Assembly (NCBI GenBank): GCA_001772985.1
Contig: MEVN01000012.1
Location: forward strand, 1-26,297
Length of the DNA: 26,297 bases
DNA from: a candidate division WWE3 bacterium RIFCSPLOWO2_12_FULL_36_10
GTDB lineage: Bacteria > Patescibacteriota > WWE3 > UBA101185 > UBA10185
Direction: 5' to 3'
The notes beneath the pieces were generated by a model. The model did no database searches and had not been told where the DNA came from. It saw only the letters and a program-made list of their open reading frames with translations. Position numbers and translations under genes: made by a program. Positions 23,771-26,297 of this stretch are shown piece after piece. Each line of letters starts with the position of its first letter. The stretch's first letter is position 1.

Positions 23771-23773
23771 TAT

Positions 23774-23791
23774 CTTGCCTGCGCAGGCAGG
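23774..23791. repeat. GC-rich palindrome around TGCCTGCGCAGGCA
   Basis: TGCCTGCGCAGGCA (23776-23789) is perfectly self-complementary and extends by one G-T and one C-G pair to 23774-23791. The sequence is far more GC-rich than its surroundings and lies in the dnaJ-nusA intergenic region, directly upstream of the terminator. As RNA it would form a tight hairpin. It resembles short dispersed palindromes seen in some bacterial intergenic regions; a genome-wide count is needed. Confidence 0.55.
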
Positions 23792-23804
23792 CCTATCTAA
23801 CTAA

Positions 23805-23833
23805 ATACTATTTTCATTGACACGTTACCACAA
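23805..23833 (-). promoter_or_regulatory. Possible nusA promoter upstream of the palindrome and terminator
   Basis: TTGTGG (23828-23833), a 17-base spacer and TAGTAT (23805-23810, 4 of 6 consensus) on the minus strand. If used, the transcript would start near 23798 and carry both hairpins as a roughly 60-base nusA leader. A weak match, listed because nusA otherwise has no promoter after the terminator. Confidence 0.3.
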
Positions 23834-23846
23834 CGCCAAAAATTGG

Positions 23847-24761
23847 TCAAGACGTGCGTTTGTACTCTTCCATCAGTTCCCTTTGCTTTCTACTTATTTT
23901 TGAGGGGATTTTTATTGAAATTTCAGCTATTACGTCACCTCTTCCGGAACCCCTTAGCCTTGGCATACCCTTACCTTTTAATCTAAATTGAGTATTTGGC
24001 TGTGTGCCTGCGGGAATTTTTAATTTTGCCATGCCTTGCCCATTTGAAGAATCCGAGTCAACAACTAAAACCTCTATTACATCGCCAAGTAATGCTTGTG
24101 TGAAGTCAATTTCAACTAAAGTTCCTATGTCGTCACCAAATATTTTAAATCCGTGTGGCGTTTGAACTCTTATAGTCAAAAATAAATCTCCGTTTACACC
24201 ACCGCCTTGAGAAGGCATACCTTTTTGGGCAAATTTCATTTCAATCCCATCTCTAATACCGGCCGGAATTTTTATATTAACTTTACCGCTTTCTACATTT
24301 ATACTTTTTTCAGTTCCTTTTACCGCGTCAGAAAACTCAACGTGAAGTTCGTAGTGTAAACTCTTTCCTTTTTTTGGCCCTCTTGCTCCTCCAAAACCTC
24401 TAAAACCAAAAACTTCCTCAAAAATATCAAAAGGATCGATGCCTTCAAACCCCATGTTCCCGCCGTTTGATGTATATGTATAAGAGAATGGTCCTCTTTG
24501 ACCACCCGCCTGTCCACCGGAAAAGCCTCCAAAATCGTTTCCAACGCTTCCGAATTGATCGTATTGCTTTCTTTTTTGTGAGTCTGAAAGAACTTTATAC
24601 GCTTCGTTTATTTCTTTAAATCTTTTTTCGGCCACAACTTTATCGCCATCTTTCACCATATCCGGATGGTGTTCTCTGGCTAACTTCCGATAGGCTTTTT
24701 TTATTTCGTCGTCTGTTGCACTTTTACTAAGTCCAAGTGCTTCATATAAATCTTTTGACAT
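23847..24761 (-). CDS. dnaJ: DnaJ-family co-chaperone without zinc finger (CbpA-like)
   Basis: J domain at 1-70 with HPD at 32-34 (AREHHPDMVKDG) and the KRKQYDQFG end. A Gly/Phe-rich linker (about 76-130) follows, then the two C-terminal beta-sandwich domains (IKIPAGIRDG near 162, LKIPAGTQPNTQFRLKGKGM near 247). There is no CxxCxGxG zinc-finger repeat, so it is a class B/CbpA-type Hsp40 (304 aa against about 375). It delivers clients to DnaK and stimulates its ATPase. It follows dnaK by 20 bases, so an operon is likely. No grpE is visible in the window. Confidence 0.9.
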   Translation of the reverse strand: MSKDLYEALGLSKSATDDEIKKAYRKLAREHHPDMVKDGDKVVAEKRFKEINEAYKVLSDSQKRKQYDQFGSVGNDFGGFSGGQAGGQRGPFSYTYTSNGGNMGFEGIDPFDIFEEVFGFRGFGGARGPKKGKSLHYELHVEFSDAVKGTEKSINVESGKVNIKIPAGIRDGIEMKFAQKGMPSQGGGVNGDLFLTIRVQTPHGFKIFGDDIGTLVEIDFTQALLGDVIEVLVVDSDSSNGQGMAKLKIPAGTQPNTQFRLKGKGMPRLRGSGRGDVIAEISIKIPSKISRKQRELMEEYKRTS

Positions 24762-24781
24762 AAGGGGATTTTAACACAGGT

Positions 24782-26297
24782 CTATCCAACAACCTCACCT
24801 TCAACAGGTTCATCATTTTTTGGATTATCATCACCACTATTGTCTCCGTCACTTCCACTATTTCCCCCGCCCGAAGTATCTCCACCTTGAGCATTTCCCT
24901 CTTGCCCATACATATGTTGGCCAATTTTTTGCAACGACACTGATAAGTCTTGAGTTTTTGTTCTTAATTCTTCAGTTGAAGCGGAAGCTAAAACGGCTCT
25001 TAGCGCAATAACTTTATCCTCAATTTCTTTTTTAAGATCAACAGGGACTTTATCACCAGCGTCTCTTAAAGATTTCTCCGCGGTGTAGCATAATGTATCA
25101 CCTGCATTTCTTGCTTCAATCTGCTCACGTTTCACTTTATCTTCGGCGGAGTGCGTCTCAGAATCTTTAATCATCTTTTCAATCTCTTCTTTACTTAAAC
25201 CACTTCCACCCTGAATCGTTATTTTTTGTACTTTATTTGTAGCTTTGTCTTTTGCAGAAACATTTAGTATCCCATTTGCGTCAATATCAAAAGTAACTTC
25301 AACTTGAGGCACGCCTCTTGGAGCCGGAGGAATTCCGTCTAAAATAAATCTACCTAAAGACTTATTATCACCTGCCATTTCACGCTCGCCTTGCAAAACA
25401 TTAATTTCAACGCTAGTTTGACTATCGGCAGCCGTACTAAAAACTTGGGAGGCCGAAGTTGGAATCGTAGTGTTTCTTTTAATTAATGGGGTACTAACTC
25501 CTCCAAGAGTTTCTATACCAAAAGTTAAAGGCGTAACGTCAAGAAGTAGTACATCTTTTACGTCTCCGCCAAGAACTCCTCCTTGAATCGCTGCCCCAAC
25601 CGCCACAACTTCGTCAGGATTTATACCTTTATGAGGGTCTTTTCCAAAAAATTCTTTCACAATTTCGTTTACTTTTGGCATTCTTGTCATTCCACCAACC
25701 ATCAGAACTTCGGCAATATCGTTTTTAGTTAATTTTGCATCTTTCAAAGCATTTTTCATTGGTGCAATTGTCTTTTGAATTAAATCGTCGACCAACTGTT
25801 CGAGCTTTGATCTTGTAAGCTTAATGTTCATATGCTTTGGTCCTGATGCGCCTGCTGTAATAAATGGAATGTTAATTTCGGTTTCCAGCGTACTTGAAAG
25901 TTCAATTTTTGCTTTTTCTGCAGCGTCCTTAAGTCTTTGTAGAGCTTGCCTGTCGGTTGATAAATCAACTCCCTCCTGTTTTTTGAATTCATCCAAAAGC
26001 CATTGAATTACTTTTTGATCAAAATCATCTCCACCCAAATGTGTATCTCCGTTTGTAGATTTAACTTCAAAAACTCCATCTCCAATTTCTAAAATCGAAA
26101 CGTCAAAAGTTCCTCCACCCAAATCGTAAACCGCAATTTTCTCATTTGTTTTTTTATCAAGACCATAAGCCAAAGCTGCTGCAGTTGGTTCATTAATAAT
26201 TCTTTTTACATCAAAGCCCGCAATTTGACCAGCTTCTTTTGTAGCCGATCTTTGAGCGTCATTAAAATAAGCAGGAACAGTTATAACTGCATCTCTT
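24782..26297 (-). CDS. dnaK: Chaperone DnaK (Hsp70), 5' end outside the window
   Basis: Partial gene: the frame is open to the right edge, beginning within DAVITVPAYFNDAQR, so roughly the first 140 residues are missing. The ATPase domain continues with INEPTAAALAYG, VYDLGGGTFDVSIL and VLMVGGMTRMPKV. The substrate-binding domain carries DVTPLTFGIETLGG and FDIDANGILNVSAKDKATNK, followed by the helical lid. The C-terminal tail is rich in Gly, Ser, Asn and Asp and ends EGEVVG, lacking the EEVK-like end of many DnaKs. An ATP-dependent protein-folding chaperone working with DnaJ. Ends in TAG. Confidence 0.95.
   Translation of the reverse strand, partial: RDAVITVPAYFNDAQRSATKEAGQIAGFDVKRIINEPTAAALAYGLDKKTNEKIAVYDLGGGTFDVSILEIGDGVFEVKSTNGDTHLGGDDFDQKVIQWLLDEFKKQEGVDLSTDRQALQRLKDAAEKAKIELSSTLETEINIPFITAGASGPKHMNIKLTRSKLEQLVDDLIQKTIAPMKNALKDAKLTKNDIAEVLMVGGMTRMPKVNEIVKEFFGKDPHKGINPDEVVAVGAAIQGGVLGGDVKDVLLLDVTPLTFGIETLGGVSTPLIKRNTTIPTSASQVFSTAADSQTSVEINVLQGEREMAGDNKSLGRFILDGIPPAPRGVPQVEVTFDIDANGILNVSAKDKATNKVQKITIQGGSGLSKEEIEKMIKDSETHSAEDKVKREQIEARNAGDTLCYTAEKSLRDAGDKVPVDLKKEIEDKVIALRAVLASASTEELRTKTQDLSVSLQKIGQHMYGQEGNAQGGDTSGGGNSGSDGDNSGDDNPKNDEPVEGEVVG

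Noticed and set aside
1..26297. Reassignment of UAG or UGA as a sense codon
   Set aside because: About eight genes end naturally at TAG and six at TGA with no homologous extension beyond. UGA never occurs inside a recognised gene, and UAG does so only once.
1..26297. CRISPR array, tRNA/rRNA genes, insertion sequences, prophage
   Set aside because: Intergenic gaps are too short (about 110 bases at most) and show no cloverleaf or spaced direct repeats. No transposase, integrase or phage structural gene is present apart from the baseplate-J-like domain in a membrane protein.

Overview
The window is a compact, AT-rich bacterial chromosome segment. Nearly all genes lie on the minus strand and are packed end to end, with ATGA/TAATG overlaps and gaps of a few bases. 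Three things suggest a Patescibacteria (Candidate Phyla Radiation) genome, perhaps close to Microgenomates: core enzymes cut down to minimal size (AlaRS ending after its tRNA-recognition domain, IF2 with almost no N-terminal domain, a Lon-like ATPase with no protease domain), the many single-span membrane proteins of unknown function, and the near absence of Shine-Dalgarno motifs. That placement is inference. TAA, TAG and TGA all act as normal terminators here (about 11, 8 and 6 genes), so the UGA=Gly code of Gracilibacteria/Absconditabacteria does not apply.

Layout. 1-678 (minus): a 57-aa two-helix membrane protein coupled by TAATG to a HAD-family phosphatase that runs off the left edge. 741-974 (plus): a 77-aa zinc-ribbon protein. 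971-5541 (minus): alaS, an FtsA/PilM-like actin-fold ATPase, a membrane protein with a baseplate-J-like region, and ruvX. 5661-7063 (plus): the only multi-gene plus-strand island, two unrecognised soluble proteins. 7060-10467 (minus): a small membrane protein, a YtxH-type protein, a disordered acidic protein and a VirD4/TraG-like ATPase, behind their own promoter. 10512-17756 (minus): a zinc-ribbon/TM protein, a protease-less Lon ATPase, a 4Fe-4S uracil-DNA glycosylase, RNase J, FtsK and a RodZ-like HTH-TM protein. 17773-26297 (minus): dnaK (5' end off the window), dnaJ, nusA, infB, a degenerate DHH protein, rpsO and pnp. This last block is a stripped version of the classical nusA-infB-rbfA-nrnA-truB-ribF-rpsO-pnp cluster.

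Main points for a second look. (1) infB carries an in-frame amber codon at codon 180, exactly between the GTPase domain and domain II. The reading frame is otherwise intact and no start codon lies nearby to restart translation. (2) An intrinsic terminator ends 6 bases before the nusA start codon, so nusA must be transcribed through it, which suggests attenuation. (3) The divergent alaS/hypothetical promoter region holds three copies of an AGGTGAAACC-type motif, one inside the alaS promoter spacer and two forming a 13-bp dyad. (4) Four genes that follow a divergent intergenic region have a sigma70-like -10 box only 6-8 bases before the start codon, which predicts leaderless mRNAs. (5) Both convergent gene junctions collapse onto one shared TTAA that supplies both stop codons. 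(6) Several enzymes have lost expected domains or residues: AlaRS editing, Lon protease, DHH catalytic residues, an Fe-S Cys in UDG and a possible metal-site His in RNase J.

No rRNA, tRNA, CRISPR array, insertion sequence or phage module was seen. No gene-free stretch exceeds about 110 bases.
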